Assembly: GCA_900772565.1 (NCBI GenBank)
Contig: CAAHET010000024.1
Location: 1 to 43,640 of the forward strand
Length of the DNA stretch: 43,640 bases
DNA from: an uncultured Faecalibacterium sp.
GTDB lineage: Bacteria; Bacillota; Clostridia; Oscillospirales; Ruminococcaceae
Reading direction: 5' to 3'
In this document: in pieces, positions 24,370 through 31,280 of the stretch
Layout of the letters: each line of letters begins with the position of its first letter
How positions within the stretch are numbered: position 1 is the first letter of the stretch
Notes under the pieces: generated by a model
Told to the model about the DNA's origin: nothing
Database searches by the model: none
What the model saw: only the letters and a program-made list of their open reading frames with translations
Position numbers and translations under genes: made by a program

Positions 24370-25896
24370 ATGGCAAAGAAACCTGTTCTTCTGTGCATCA
24401 TGGATGGCTTCGGCTGGGTGCCGAACGAGACTTTCGGCAATGCTGTTGTGGCTGCCAAGACCCCCCATCTGGATGCTCTGATGGAAAAGTACCCCATGAC
24501 CACCATTGATGCTTCCGGTATGGCTGTCGGCCTGCCCGACGGCCAGATGGGCAACTCCGAGGTCGGCCACACCAACATGGGCGCAGGCCGCATCGTGTAC
24601 CAGCAGCTGACCCTCATCACCAAGTCCATCCGCGACGGCGAGATGCTCAAGAACCCTGTGCTGGTCAAGAACATGAAGGCCGCCATCGAGGCCGGTAAGG
24701 CCATCCACCTGATGGGCCTGGTGGGCACCGGCGGCGTGCACAGCCATGCTGACCACTGGTTCGGCGTGCTGGAGATGGCAAAGCATCTGGGTGCTAAGGA
24801 AGTCTACCTGCACTGCATCACCGACGGTCGTGACACCGACCCCCACTCCGGCAAGGGCTTCCTTGCTGACCTGCAGGCCAAGCTGGACGAGTTGGGTGTG
24901 GGCAAGATCGCCAGCGTTTCCGGTCGTTACTACGCCATGGACCGCGATAACAACTGGGACCGCGAGGAGAAGGCCTACGCTGCCTTCGTCTACGGCGAGG
25001 GTGAGCACGCTGCCAACGCTGCCGAGGCCATCGAGGCTTCCTATGCCGCAGACAAGACCGACGAGTTCGTGCTGCCCTGCGTCACCTGCGAGGGTGGCCG
25101 CGTGCAGGATGGCGACACCGTCATCTTCATGAACTTCCGCCCCGACCGTGCCCGCCAGATGACCCGCATCTTCTGCGACGATGCCTTTACCGGCTTCGAG
25201 CGCCGCGGCGGCCGCAAGCAGGTGCATTACGTCTGCATGGCCGAGTATGATGCCACCATGCCCAACTGCGAAGTGGCTTATCCCCCGGTGGAGCTGAAGA
25301 ACGTTCTGGGCGAGTACCTGTCTGCCCACGGCAAGACCCAGCTGCGCATCGCCGAGACCGAGAAGTACGCCCACGTTACCTTCTTCTTCAACGGCGGCGT
25401 GGAAGCTCCCTACGAGGGTGAGGACCGTTGCGTCATCCCCAGCCCCAAGGTTGCCACCTACGACCTGAAGCCCGAGATGAGCGCCCCCGAAGTGGCTGCC
25501 GAGTGCGTCAAGCGCATCGAGAGCGGCAAGTACGATGTGGTCATCCTGAACTTCGCAAACTGCGATATGGTCGGTCACACCGGCGTGTTCGAGGCTGCGG
25601 TCAAGGCTGTTGAGGCTGTGGATACCTGCGTGGATCAGGTAGTCACCGCTGTGCTGAACGCCGGTGGCTGCGCCTTCATCACCGCCGATCACGGCAACGC
25701 CGAAAAGATGATGAACCCGGACGGCACCCCCTTCACCGCCCACACCACCAACGTTGTGCCCTTTGTGGCTGTTGGCTGCGGCGACGTGAAGCTGCGCGAG
25801 GGCGGCTGCCTGGCCGATATCGCACCCACCATGCTGCCCTATATCGGACTGCCCGTTCCCGCCGAGATGACCGGCAAGAGCATCATCGTGGAGTGA
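24370..25896 (+). CDS. gpmI: Cofactor-independent phosphoglycerate mutase
   Basis: A 508-residue alkaline-phosphatase-superfamily enzyme. LCIMDGFG (Asp12) and MGNSEVGHTNMGAGR (phosphoserine nucleophile Ser63) are the N-terminal metal and catalytic motifs; NFANCDMVGHTG and TADHGNAEKM supply the remaining Mn ligands. It converts 3-phosphoglycerate to 2-phosphoglycerate. AAAGGAG lies 9 bases before the ATG. It is followed by a strong terminator and then the family B element. Confidence 0.98.
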   Translation: MAKKPVLLCIMDGFGWVPNETFGNAVVAAKTPHLDALMEKYPMTTIDASGMAVGLPDGQMGNSEVGHTNMGAGRIVYQQLTLITKSIRDGEMLKNPVLVKNMKAAIEAGKAIHLMGLVGTGGVHSHADHWFGVLEMAKHLGAKEVYLHCITDGRDTDPHSGKGFLADLQAKLDELGVGKIASVSGRYYAMDRDNNWDREEKAYAAFVYGEGEHAANAAEAIEASYAADKTDEFVLPCVTCEGGRVQDGDTVIFMNFRPDRARQMTRIFCDDAFTGFERRGGRKQVHYVCMAEYDATMPNCEVAYPPVELKNVLGEYLSAHGKTQLRIAETEKYAHVTFFFNGGVEAPYEGEDRCVIPSPKVATYDLKPEMSAPEVAAECVKRIESGKYDVVILNFANCDMVGHTGVFEAAVKAVEAVDTCVDQVVTAVLNAGGCAFITADHGNAEKMMNPDGTPFTAHTTNVVPFVAVGCGDVKLREGGCLADIAPTMLPYIGLPVPAEMTGKSIIVE

Positions 25897-25926
25897 TGCC
25901 TGACGGGATAACCGAATAAACAAACA

Positions 25927-25961
25927 AAAGGCTGCTGCACATTCCGTGCAGCAGCCTTTTT
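25927..25961 (+). terminator. Terminator after gpmI
   Basis: GGCTGCTGCAC (25930-25940) pairs perfectly with GTGCAGCAGCC (25946-25956), flanked by A4 and T5. Confidence 0.93.
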
Positions 25962-25979
25962 GCGTAAGGAGACGATTTT

Positions 25980-26079
25980 GAATGCCCTCCGCTTTGCTCT
26001 GGGCATAAATAGCGGAAAGAAATTTTTTATTTGTTATTCCGAAAAGTCTGCGGACTTTTCGGGATAACTTCTTCACGGA
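25980..26079 (+). repeat. Structured RNA-like element, family B, copy 2 (3' of gpmI)
   Basis: Same plan as copy 1, here on the plus strand: ATGCCC (25982-25987) with GGGCAT (26001-26006); loop CCGCT (25989-25993) with AGCGG (26011-26015); then CCGAAAAGTC (26039-26048), tetraloop cUGCGg (26049-26052), GACTTTTCGG (26053-26062); then TTCACGGA (26072-26079). The stem bases differ from copy 1 but stay paired. It ends just before the 3' end of the convergent apbE gene. Confidence 0.7.
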
Positions 26080-26091
26080 AAACAGAAGAGC

Positions 26092-27174
26092 TTACTTTTT
26101 CAGGTGGCTGTCCCAGCCGCTGGAGGTAGTGGCCTGCTTATCGGGCGTGCACCACATGGCTTCTACACCGTCCAGCGATTCCACCAGCTTCTGCCCCTCT
26201 TCCAGCGGCATACAGAACAGGGCAGTGGTTAGGCAGTCTGCCATGCCGGAGTCCGGGCACAGCACGGTGACGCCGTTGTAGTAGGCAGCGGGCCAAAGGG
26301 TGTCCGGGTCGATGATGTGGTGATAGCGCTTGCCGTCCACCACAAAGTAGCGCTGGTAGTCGCCGCTGGTCACCAGCGCAAGGTCGCTCATGTTGATGGG
26401 CGAGCCGAAAATGGAGTTGTTATTGGTATACACCTCCGAGGCGTTCCACGGGTTCTCCACGCCGCCCGTCCACTGGCTGCCGTCCGGCTTTGTGCCAATG
26501 GCGCGCAGGTTGCCGCCCACGCTTACCAGTGCGCTGGTCAGGCCGCGGGCTTCGGCGGCGCGGCAGACCATCTCCACCGCGTAGCCCTTGCCCACGCTAC
26601 CTACGTCCAGCGACATCTCCGGGTCGGACAGATAGACCGTTTTGGCGTCCTCGTCAATGACAAGGTTGTTGATATCGCAGTGCTGGGCAGCGGCTTCCAG
26701 CTGCTCCTGTGTAGGCAGGGTGTTGTCGGCCTCGGAAGCATTCTTTTCGGCGGCTTCGCGGTGGTCGTGCCAGATGCCCAGCACGCTGCCCATGGCAATG
26801 TTGATCTTGCCGCCGGTCAGGTCGTACATCTGCCACGCCAGCTCCAGCATGGAGAGAATGCGGTCGTCCACCTGTACCGGGGCTTTCCCGGCGTTTTCGT
26901 TGATGGTCTTGACGTTTACAACGCCGTCGTAGTCGTTGTAGATATCGTAGAGCTGATTGTAGGCGATCAGATCCTGATGCAGCGCCTGCATCTGGGTGTT
27001 GAACTCTTCCTCGCTCTCACAGTAGGCAATGACCTGCGTCACCGTGTCGAACACATCATAAAAGATGGTGGTGTACCGGGTCAGCTCCTTTTTGGGCTTG
27101 CAGCCGACCAGCAGGCTAAGGCTCAGCACCGCCGCCAGCAGTGCAGCGGTCATGCGGGTGATGCGGCTCTTCAT
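26092..27174 (-). CDS. apbE: ApbE-type FAD:protein FMN transferase, lipoprotein
   Basis: A 360-residue exported lipoprotein. The signal peptide (residues 1-24) ends in the lipobox LLVGC with lipidated Cys25. ApbE motifs follow: DVFDTVTQVI, SLDVGSVGKGYAVE, VSVGGNLRAIG, LVTSGDYQRYF, HHIIDP and a late GMADCLTTALF. It hydrolyses FAD and attaches FMN to Thr/Ser of extracytoplasmic proteins such as RnfG or NqrC. ATGA overlap with the upstream DUF3783 gene indicates an operon. No Rnf/Nqr or FMN-binding target gene is nearby. Confidence 0.94.
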   Translation of the reverse strand: MKSRITRMTAALLAAVLSLSLLVGCKPKKELTRYTTIFYDVFDTVTQVIAYCESEEEFNTQMQALHQDLIAYNQLYDIYNDYDGVVNVKTINENAGKAPVQVDDRILSMLELAWQMYDLTGGKINIAMGSVLGIWHDHREAAEKNASEADNTLPTQEQLEAAAQHCDINNLVIDEDAKTVYLSDPEMSLDVGSVGKGYAVEMVCRAAEARGLTSALVSVGGNLRAIGTKPDGSQWTGGVENPWNASEVYTNNNSIFGSPINMSDLALVTSGDYQRYFVVDGKRYHHIIDPDTLWPAAYYNGVTVLCPDSGMADCLTTALFCMPLEEGQKLVESLDGVEAMWCTPDKQATTSSGWDSHLKK

Positions 27175-27593
27175 ACGGTCTGGTTCTCCTTTGCGGCGGT
27201 AAAGGCGGTGTGCTCCTCTTGCAGGTGTGCCAGCAGGTCTGCGAACATCCAGCTGCGGTTTGCGGGGGTGACCACCGCCTTGAGCGGGATGGTGACCTGT
27301 GCCTGCCGCATCAGATCCAGCAGGGTGTCCACGTCCTTATCGCGGAAGTTTGCCAGCACCAGCGCCGGGGGATAGGCGCCCGGCTCCAGCACCAGCGTTC
27401 TGGGGGCTTTTACCTCCACCTCGCCCAGCAGCTGGGCAACGGTCTTGCCGGCATCGGCGGGGGCAACGGGCAGCAGCTTCATGCCAAAGGCGGGTGCCAT
27501 GCCCTCCAGCTTGCCCCGGTCGGCGGGGGAAAGGTTCCAGCCCAGCGCCAGCGGCACCCCGGCGTTCTGGTTGCGTGCAATGTGTGCTTTCAT
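27171..27593 (-). CDS. DUF3783-domain protein of unknown function
   Basis: A 140-residue soluble protein. The C-terminal half (about 85-135) carries DTLLDLMRQAQVTIPLKAV and AVVTPANRSWMFADLLAHL, ending LQEEH, which match the DUF3783 pattern (K-A-V-x-T-x-x-N-x-x-W, L-L-x-x-L-x-x-E-H). No catalytic motif is recognised. The start at 27593 has AGAGG 10 bases upstream. It is translationally coupled to apbE, so it may act in the same process, but no function is assigned. Confidence 0.75.
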   Translation of the reverse strand: MKAHIARNQNAGVPLALGWNLSPADRGKLEGMAPAFGMKLLPVAPADAGKTVAQLLGEVEVKAPRTLVLEPGAYPPALVLANFRDKDVDTLLDLMRQAQVTIPLKAVVTPANRSWMFADLLAHLQEEHTAFTAAKENQTV

Positions 27594-27635
27594 GTTTAAA
27601 ACCTCTTTCGGCAGTGTTTTTTCAAAATACGCTTT

Positions 27636-27644
27636 AGTATACCA
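27636..27644 (-). promoter_or_regulatory. Extended -10 promoter of the DUF3783-apbE operon
   Basis: TGG-TATACT on the minus strand, about 43 bases before the ATG; no good -35. A short palindrome GCACAG-ACA-CTGTGC lies upstream at 27666-27680. Confidence 0.5.
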
Positions 27645-27685
27645 TAAAATCCGCAAAAAGAAAATGCACAGACACTGTGCAAAGA

Positions 27686-27719
27686 AAAAGGGCTGCCGTT
27701 TTTAAACGGCAGCCCTTTT
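27686..27719. terminator. Terminator of the cysteine-repeat gene (bidirectional shape)
   Basis: GGGCTGCCGTT (27690-27700) pairs perfectly with AACGGCAGCCC (27705-27715), with A5 on the left and T4 on the right. On the minus strand it ends the cysteine-repeat gene, which stops at 27789. Confidence 0.85.
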
Positions 27720-27788
27720 CCGCATGGAAGAAAAGTATAGGCCAACTACCAGCTGTATAGAGTGCATGGATCTATACAGCAAGGGGGA

Positions 27789-29312
27789 TTAACGGATGAA
27801 GATGCTCATGAAGAAGCTACGCAGAGAACGCAGCAGGCCTTTGCCAGTAGAGACAAAGAACGGAACGTTGCCGCCGGCGTAGAGACCACCGCAGTGAACG
27901 CACTCGTCCAGGATGTAGTCGCAGGCGACGTTCTCCTGTGCAACTGCACCGCAGTCAGCACACACAACGTTGTGGGTGCCGTTGCCGTTGTCAACATACT
28001 CGTAGTTCTCGTTCAGGTGCTTGCAAGCAGCCTTACCAGCACCGCAGCGAGCGCAAGTGTCTTCACCATCGTAGTAGATGTGAGCCACAGTGTCAATCAC
28101 GGTATGGCAGGTGTCGCAGACATAAGAGCAGGTGCCATCGCCATTATCCTTAGCGGTCTGATTCACATGCTCACAAACAGCGCCGCAACGAGCACAAGCA
28201 GTTTCACCCTCGTAGTAGACGTGAGGCTGAGTGTCGATCACGGTATTGCAGTCTTTGCAGACATAAGAGCAGGTGCCGTCGCCGTTGTCCTTAGGAATCT
28301 GATTCACATGCTCGCAAACAGCGCCGCAGCGAGCACAAGCAGTTTCACCATTGTAGTAGACGTGAGCCTGAGTATCAATCACGGTATGGCAGGTGTCGCA
28401 GACATAAGAGCAGGTGCCATCGCCATTGTCCTTAGCGGTCTGATTCACATGCTCGCAAACGGCACCGCAGCGAGCACAAGCAGTTTCACCATTGTAGTAG
28501 ACGTGAGCCTGAGTGTCGATCACGGTATTGCAGTCTTTGCAGACATAAGAGCAGGTGCCATCACCGTTGTTCACAGGGATCTGATTCACATGGTCGCAAG
28601 GCTTCTCAGTGGGATCAGCATCGTGGCATTTCTGGCACTCGCCATTAACGTAGGTGCAGCCTTCCTCGTCTACAACTTTCTTGCAATCCTTGCAGAGAAC
28701 CTTGTGGAAGCCATAACCGGTGCTCTCGTACTCCCAACTGTTGGCCAGGTGCTGGCAAACAGCGTGGCAATTCATGCACTCGCCATTTACGTAGTCGCAG
28801 GGAACATTCTCGCTCAGAGTTGCATCGCAGTCGCCGCACAGAACATCATGGGTACCATTATTGTTGGCAACAAACTTGAAGTTCTGATTCATGTGGTTGC
28901 AAGCGGGCTTCGGGGCACCGCAGAGAGCACAAGCAGTTTCACCATCGTAGTAGACGTGAGGCTGAGTGCTGATCACTTTATGACAGGTGTTGCAGACATA
29001 AGAGCAAGTGCCATCGCCATTGTCCGTAGGGCTCTGATCCACATGCTCACAAGTAGGATCAGGAGCGTCACATTTCGTGCACTTGCCATCCATAAACGTG
29101 CAGCTCATCCGCTCTTCCAGCTTGCAATCGTTGCAGATTTCCTGATGAGTGCCGTCGCCGTTACTCACATAGGTCACGTTTTCGTGGAAACACGAGGTAG
29201 GCTGGACATGAGCGGTGTCATCATCAGCCGCAAATGCCGCAGGAATCATAGAAAGCGCCATAGCACCCGCTACAACAAGAGACAGCAAACGGCCTACTTT
29301 TTTCATTTTCAT
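27789..29312 (-). CDS. Exported cysteine-rich protein with nine CxH/CxxC repeats
   Basis: A 507-residue protein with a signal peptide (1-29, ending PAAFAA). Nine units start at residues 41, 88, 138, 186, 239, 286, 333, 380 and 430; each has exactly six Cys (54 in all) and a C-x-H start, then two CxxC pairs. Units 1, 3, 4, 9 (GTH or GFH form) have the sixth Cys before the last CxxC; units 2, 5-8 (GTCSYVC form) have it before the first CxxC. The C-terminal 26 residues are Cys-free with a basic-hydrophobic end (RSLRSFFMSIFIR) and no LPxTG. Zinc-binding or disulfide modules are possible; function is unknown. A good AAAGGAGAT ribosome site is present. Confidence 0.85.
   Translation of the reverse strand: MKMKKVGRLLSLVVAGAMALSMIPAAFAADDDTAHVQPTSCFHENVTYVSNGDGTHQEICNDCKLEERMSCTFMDGKCTKCDAPDPTCEHVDQSPTDNGDGTCSYVCNTCHKVISTQPHVYYDGETACALCGAPKPACNHMNQNFKFVANNNGTHDVLCGDCDATLSENVPCDYVNGECMNCHAVCQHLANSWEYESTGYGFHKVLCKDCKKVVDEEGCTYVNGECQKCHDADPTEKPCDHVNQIPVNNGDGTCSYVCKDCNTVIDTQAHVYYNGETACARCGAVCEHVNQTAKDNGDGTCSYVCDTCHTVIDTQAHVYYNGETACARCGAVCEHVNQIPKDNGDGTCSYVCKDCNTVIDTQPHVYYEGETACARCGAVCEHVNQTAKDNGDGTCSYVCDTCHTVIDTVAHIYYDGEDTCARCGAGKAACKHLNENYEYVDNGNGTHNVVCADCGAVAQENVACDYILDECVHCGGLYAGGNVPFFVSTGKGLLRSLRSFFMSIFIR
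28026..28598 (-). repeat. Tandem repeat of about 141 bp inside the cysteine-repeat gene
   Basis: Units 5-8 of the protein are nearly identical at DNA level. They alternate: units 5 and 7 share CKDCNTVIDT, and units 6 and 8 share CDTCHTVIDT, pointing to duplication of a 282-bp two-unit block. Confidence 0.85.
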
Positions 29313-29443
29313 AAACCGGATCTCCTTTACAAAACAATACGATACTTTTTATTTTTCTAAAACGCGGCGCTCTGCTGTGCCACCATGCATGGACGGCAGG
29401 ATGCTTTGTTTTCAGAAACAAAACAGAACCTCATAGGACCTCA

Positions 29444-29496
29444 GGGGCGGGGAACACCACTGGAACCGGCATACTATACAGCCGCCGCCCCGCCCC
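29444..29496 (-). other. Long GC-rich hairpin in the cysteine-repeat gene leader
   Basis: GGGGCGGGG (29444-29452) and CCCCGCCCC (29488-29496) are perfect 9-base arms around a 35-base loop with an internal GGC/GCC pairing. No T run follows on either strand, so it is not an ordinary terminator. It overlaps the end of the small leader ORF. Confidence 0.55.
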
Positions 29497-29584
29497 CCAA
29501 AACAATTCCGCAGCGTGTGTGAGGAAAAATGGCCGTTAGGGAAGGAGGAATCAGAAACGGGATTTTCACAAAAAAATCATCCAT
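29474..29584 (-). CDS. Possible 36-residue leader ORF upstream of the cysteine-repeat gene
   Basis: ATG at 29584 is preceded by TTTTAGGAGG with 10-base spacing and by a perfect consensus promoter, and the frame stays open for 36 codons to TAG. The product begins MDDFFVKIPFLIPP and ends GGGAAAV; it resembles nothing I recognise. The cysteine-repeat gene starts 161 bases further on. It may be a real small protein, a leader peptide, or chance. Confidence 0.45.
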   Translation of the reverse strand: MDDFFVKIPFLIPPSLTAIFPHTRCGIVLGGGAAAV

Positions 29585-29639
29585 CTTGATGATACCTCCT
29601 AAAAGTAATGACTAAGTTGTAAACTTTTTGGTTCGTTTT

Positions 29640-29668
29640 TATTATAGTGGTTCAGTGAACCACTGTCA
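29640..29668 (-). promoter_or_regulatory. Consensus promoter with embedded palindrome, cysteine-repeat operon
   Basis: On the minus strand TTGACA (29663-29668), 17 bases, TATAAT (29640-29645): both boxes are perfect. The spacer is filled by the palindrome at 29646-29664, so full activity would need the operator to be free. Confidence 0.85.
29646..29664. promoter_or_regulatory. Perfect 19-bp palindrome, probable RHH operator
   Basis: AGTGGTTCA-G-TGAACCACT has 9-base perfect arms and lies exactly between the -35 and -10 boxes of the minus-strand promoter. The divergent gene at 29769 encodes a ribbon-helix-helix protein, a family that usually binds short palindromes in its own promoter region. 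Confidence 0.75.
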
Positions 29669-29706
29669 AGAGTGAAAGTTGTGTGTGGGTTAACTTTTTT
29701 TGCGGC

Positions 29707-29735
29707 TTTACTTTTTAAAGAGGATAGGGTATATT
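29707..29735 (+). promoter_or_regulatory. Promoter of the RHH gene
   Basis: TTTACT (29707-29712), 17 bases, TATATT (29730-29735). Confidence 0.65.
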
Positions 29736-29768
29736 TTTTCAGAACTACCCCAAAAGGAGATGAAACGG

Positions 29769-29960
29769 ATGGCGACTGATAAACCGCGCTATACAGTATC
29801 TGTGGACAAGGAGTTGTTTCAACAGATCGAAGAGTATCGCTTTGAGCACCGCTGCCAGACGCGCTCTGAGGCAACTGTGGAGTTGATCCGGCTCGGCTTG
29901 GAGTCCTTGAAAACGGAAAAATCATGGGGGGGGGGTACAACACACTCAACTGCAAAATAA
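29769..29960 (+). CDS. Ribbon-helix-helix (CopG/Arc-like) DNA-binding protein
   Basis: A 63-residue protein: beta strand RYTVSVD (residues 7-13), helix 1 ELFQQIEEYRFEH, the turn Q-T-R-S, and helix 2 SEATVELIRLGLESL, the canonical RHH fold that dimerises to insert its paired strands into the DNA major groove. The start at 29769 is preferred because AAAGGAG is about 10 bases upstream; the ATG at 29760 touches the ribosome site. The last codons run through a ten-G tract (29926-29935) coding Gly-Gly-Gly. It is divergent from the cysteine-repeat operon and is the likely regulator of it and of itself. No toxin gene is adjacent. Confidence 0.85.
   Translation: MATDKPRYTVSVDKELFQQIEEYRFEHRCQTRSEATVELIRLGLESLKTEKSWGGGTTHSTAK
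29926..29935 (+). repeat. Homopolymer of ten G in the 3' end of the RHH gene
   Basis: The run encodes part of W-G-G-G-T after the folded domain. Loss or gain of one G changes the C-terminal tail: nine G gives a different short tail, eleven G reads through the following terminator region. It is a possible slippage site, or a sequencing/assembly weak point. Confidence 0.85.
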
Positions 29961-29974
29961 AAGCGTTATATAGC

Positions 29975-30015
29975 AAAAGAAGCCGGTGTGCGTATGGTTC
30001 GCACACCGGCTTCTC
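29975..30015. terminator. Bidirectional terminator between the RHH gene and aroF
   Basis: GAAGCCGGTGTGCG (29979-29992) pairs perfectly with CGCACACCGGCTTC (30000-30013); A4 precedes it, giving T4 on the minus strand for aroF. Confidence 0.88.
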
Positions 30016-30038
30016 TATCATAGGACGCAATTACAGGC

Positions 30039-31052
30039 TCAGTTCATTTTTTTGCCGAAGAACTCTACCTCTTTGCCGATGAACTGCATCAGTTCATCGA
30101 ACTGGTCAGGGGTCAGGCTCTGTGCGCCGTCGCACTTGGCCTTGGCGGGGTTGTTGTGCACCTCGATCATCAGACCGTCGGCACCGGCGGCGACGGCAGC
30201 TTTCGCCAGCTCCGGCACCATCCATGCGTGGCCGCAGGCGTGGCTGGGGTCTACCACCACCGGCAGATGGGTCATCTTGTGCAGCATGACCACACCGGCA
30301 AGGTCCAGCGTGTTGCGCATACTGGTCTCAAAGGTGCGGATGCCGCGCTCGCACAGGATGACGTTCTCGTTGCCCTCGGCCATGATGTACTCGGCGCTCA
30401 TCACGAACTCTTCCAGCGTGTTGGCAAGGCCGCGCTTGAGCAGCACCGGCTTTTTCTGGCGGCCAACAGCCTTGAGCAGCTCAAAGTTCTGCATATTGCG
30501 GGCACCCACCTGAATGAGGTCCACATTTTCAAACAGGGGCAGGTGCTCGGTGTTCATGATCTCGGTCACGATGGGCGAACCGGTGGCGCGGCGCGCCAGC
30601 TTGAGCAGGTCCAGACCCTCACTGCGCATACCCTGAAAAGAGTAGGGGGAGGTGCGGGGCTTGAACGCGCCGCCGCGCAGCAGGGAAGCACCCGCCGCCT
30701 TTACCCGCTGGGCGCAGTAAGTGATCTGCTCCTCGCTCTCAATGCTGCACGGCCCGGCGATGACTGCAAAGTTGCCGCCGCCGATCTTGACGCCCTCCAC
30801 GTCGATAACGCTGTCGTCCGGGTGGAACTTGCGGTTGGCCTTTTTGTAGGGCTCGGACACGCGGCGGCAGGTCTCTACCACCGGGTTTGCCAGCACCCAG
30901 CTTTCCGCAATGGCCTTGGTATCGCCGATTAGACCCAGAATATGGGTGTCGCTGCCCTTGGAATCGTTGATCTGCAGCCCCATATCCTCCAGCTCGTGGC
31001 AGAACTCGCGCACCTGTACGTCGGGGGCATCCTGTTTAAGTACGATGATCAT
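30039..31052 (-). CDS. aroF: 3-deoxy-7-phosphoheptulonate (DAHP) synthase, class I-beta
   Basis: A 337-residue enzyme condensing PEP with erythrose-4-phosphate, the first step to chorismate. An N-terminal ferredoxin-like regulatory domain (about 1-70, MIIVLKQDAPDVQVREF) is followed by the TIM barrel with AGPCSIESEEQ, RGGAFKPRTSPYSFQG, VLLKRGLANTLEEF, LCERGIRTFE and VVDPSHACGH. The N-terminal domain is the feedback module in this subclass (Tyr/Phe in known members). The start at 31052 has AAAGGAG 12 bases upstream. Its promoter carries two copies of an inverted repeat. No other aromatic genes are adjacent. Confidence 0.96.
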   Translation of the reverse strand: MIIVLKQDAPDVQVREFCHELEDMGLQINDSKGSDTHILGLIGDTKAIAESWVLANPVVETCRRVSEPYKKANRKFHPDDSVIDVEGVKIGGGNFAVIAGPCSIESEEQITYCAQRVKAAGASLLRGGAFKPRTSPYSFQGMRSEGLDLLKLARRATGSPIVTEIMNTEHLPLFENVDLIQVGARNMQNFELLKAVGRQKKPVLLKRGLANTLEEFVMSAEYIMAEGNENVILCERGIRTFETSMRNTLDLAGVVMLHKMTHLPVVVDPSHACGHAWMVPELAKAAVAAGADGLMIEVHNNPAKAKCDGAQSLTPDQFDELMQFIGKEVEFFGKKMN

Positions 31053-31133
31053 AATATTTTGTCTCCTTTGCCTTTTCCTATCGTGTAAAACGGCGAGGGA
31101 GACCGGCTCCTTTGCCGCAGCTTGCAGTGCCAA

Positions 31134-31151
31134 ACTTCAGTGCTCTGAAGT
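31134..31151. promoter_or_regulatory. Operator copy 1 in the aroF promoter region
   Basis: ACTTCA-N6-TGAAGT, centred 36 bases from copy 2 and just downstream of the expected aroF start point. Confidence 0.65.
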
Positions 31152-31161
31152 GCGTGACGCT

Positions 31162-31190
31162 ATGATATCACTTCATGAAACTGAAGTCAA
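31162..31190 (-). promoter_or_regulatory. Promoter of aroF
   Basis: On the minus strand TTGACT (31185-31190), 17 bases, TATCAT (31162-31167). Operator copy 2 fills the spacer. Confidence 0.8.
31170..31187. promoter_or_regulatory. Operator copy 2 in the aroF promoter
   Basis: ACTTCA-N6-TGAAGT again, lying between and partly over the -35 and -10 boxes. Two identical half-site pairs, 36 bp centre to centre, imply a dedicated repressor. Confidence 0.7.
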
Positions 31191-31198
31191 GAGAAATT

Positions 31199-31227
31199 TT
31201 GAATTTTTTCAGAAAAAGTGGTAGAAT
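31199..31227 (+). promoter_or_regulatory. Promoter of the ybaK-like gene
   Basis: TTGAAT (31199-31204), 17 bases, TAGAAT (31222-31227), divergent from the aroF promoter. Confidence 0.65.
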
Positions 31228-31280
31228 AAACTTAGAATCCTTCAGCACAGCGAATCAGAAAAAGAGAGCATAGTAGATGC

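Noticed and set aside
28026..28598. Possible CRISPR-like array because of regular repeats
   Set aside because: The period is about 141 bp, the repeats are continuous with no unique spacers, and they encode protein units in frame.
27762..29360. A 532-codon plus-strand frame opposite the cysteine-repeat gene, with repeated hydrophobic segments
   Set aside because: It is produced by the tandem DNA repeats read in reverse; the minus frame has a signal peptide, ribosome site, promoter and regular Cys spacing, the plus frame has none.
29769..29960. RHH protein as the antitoxin of a toxin-antitoxin pair
   Set aside because: No toxin gene overlaps or follows; the gene is followed by a terminator and a convergent aroF.
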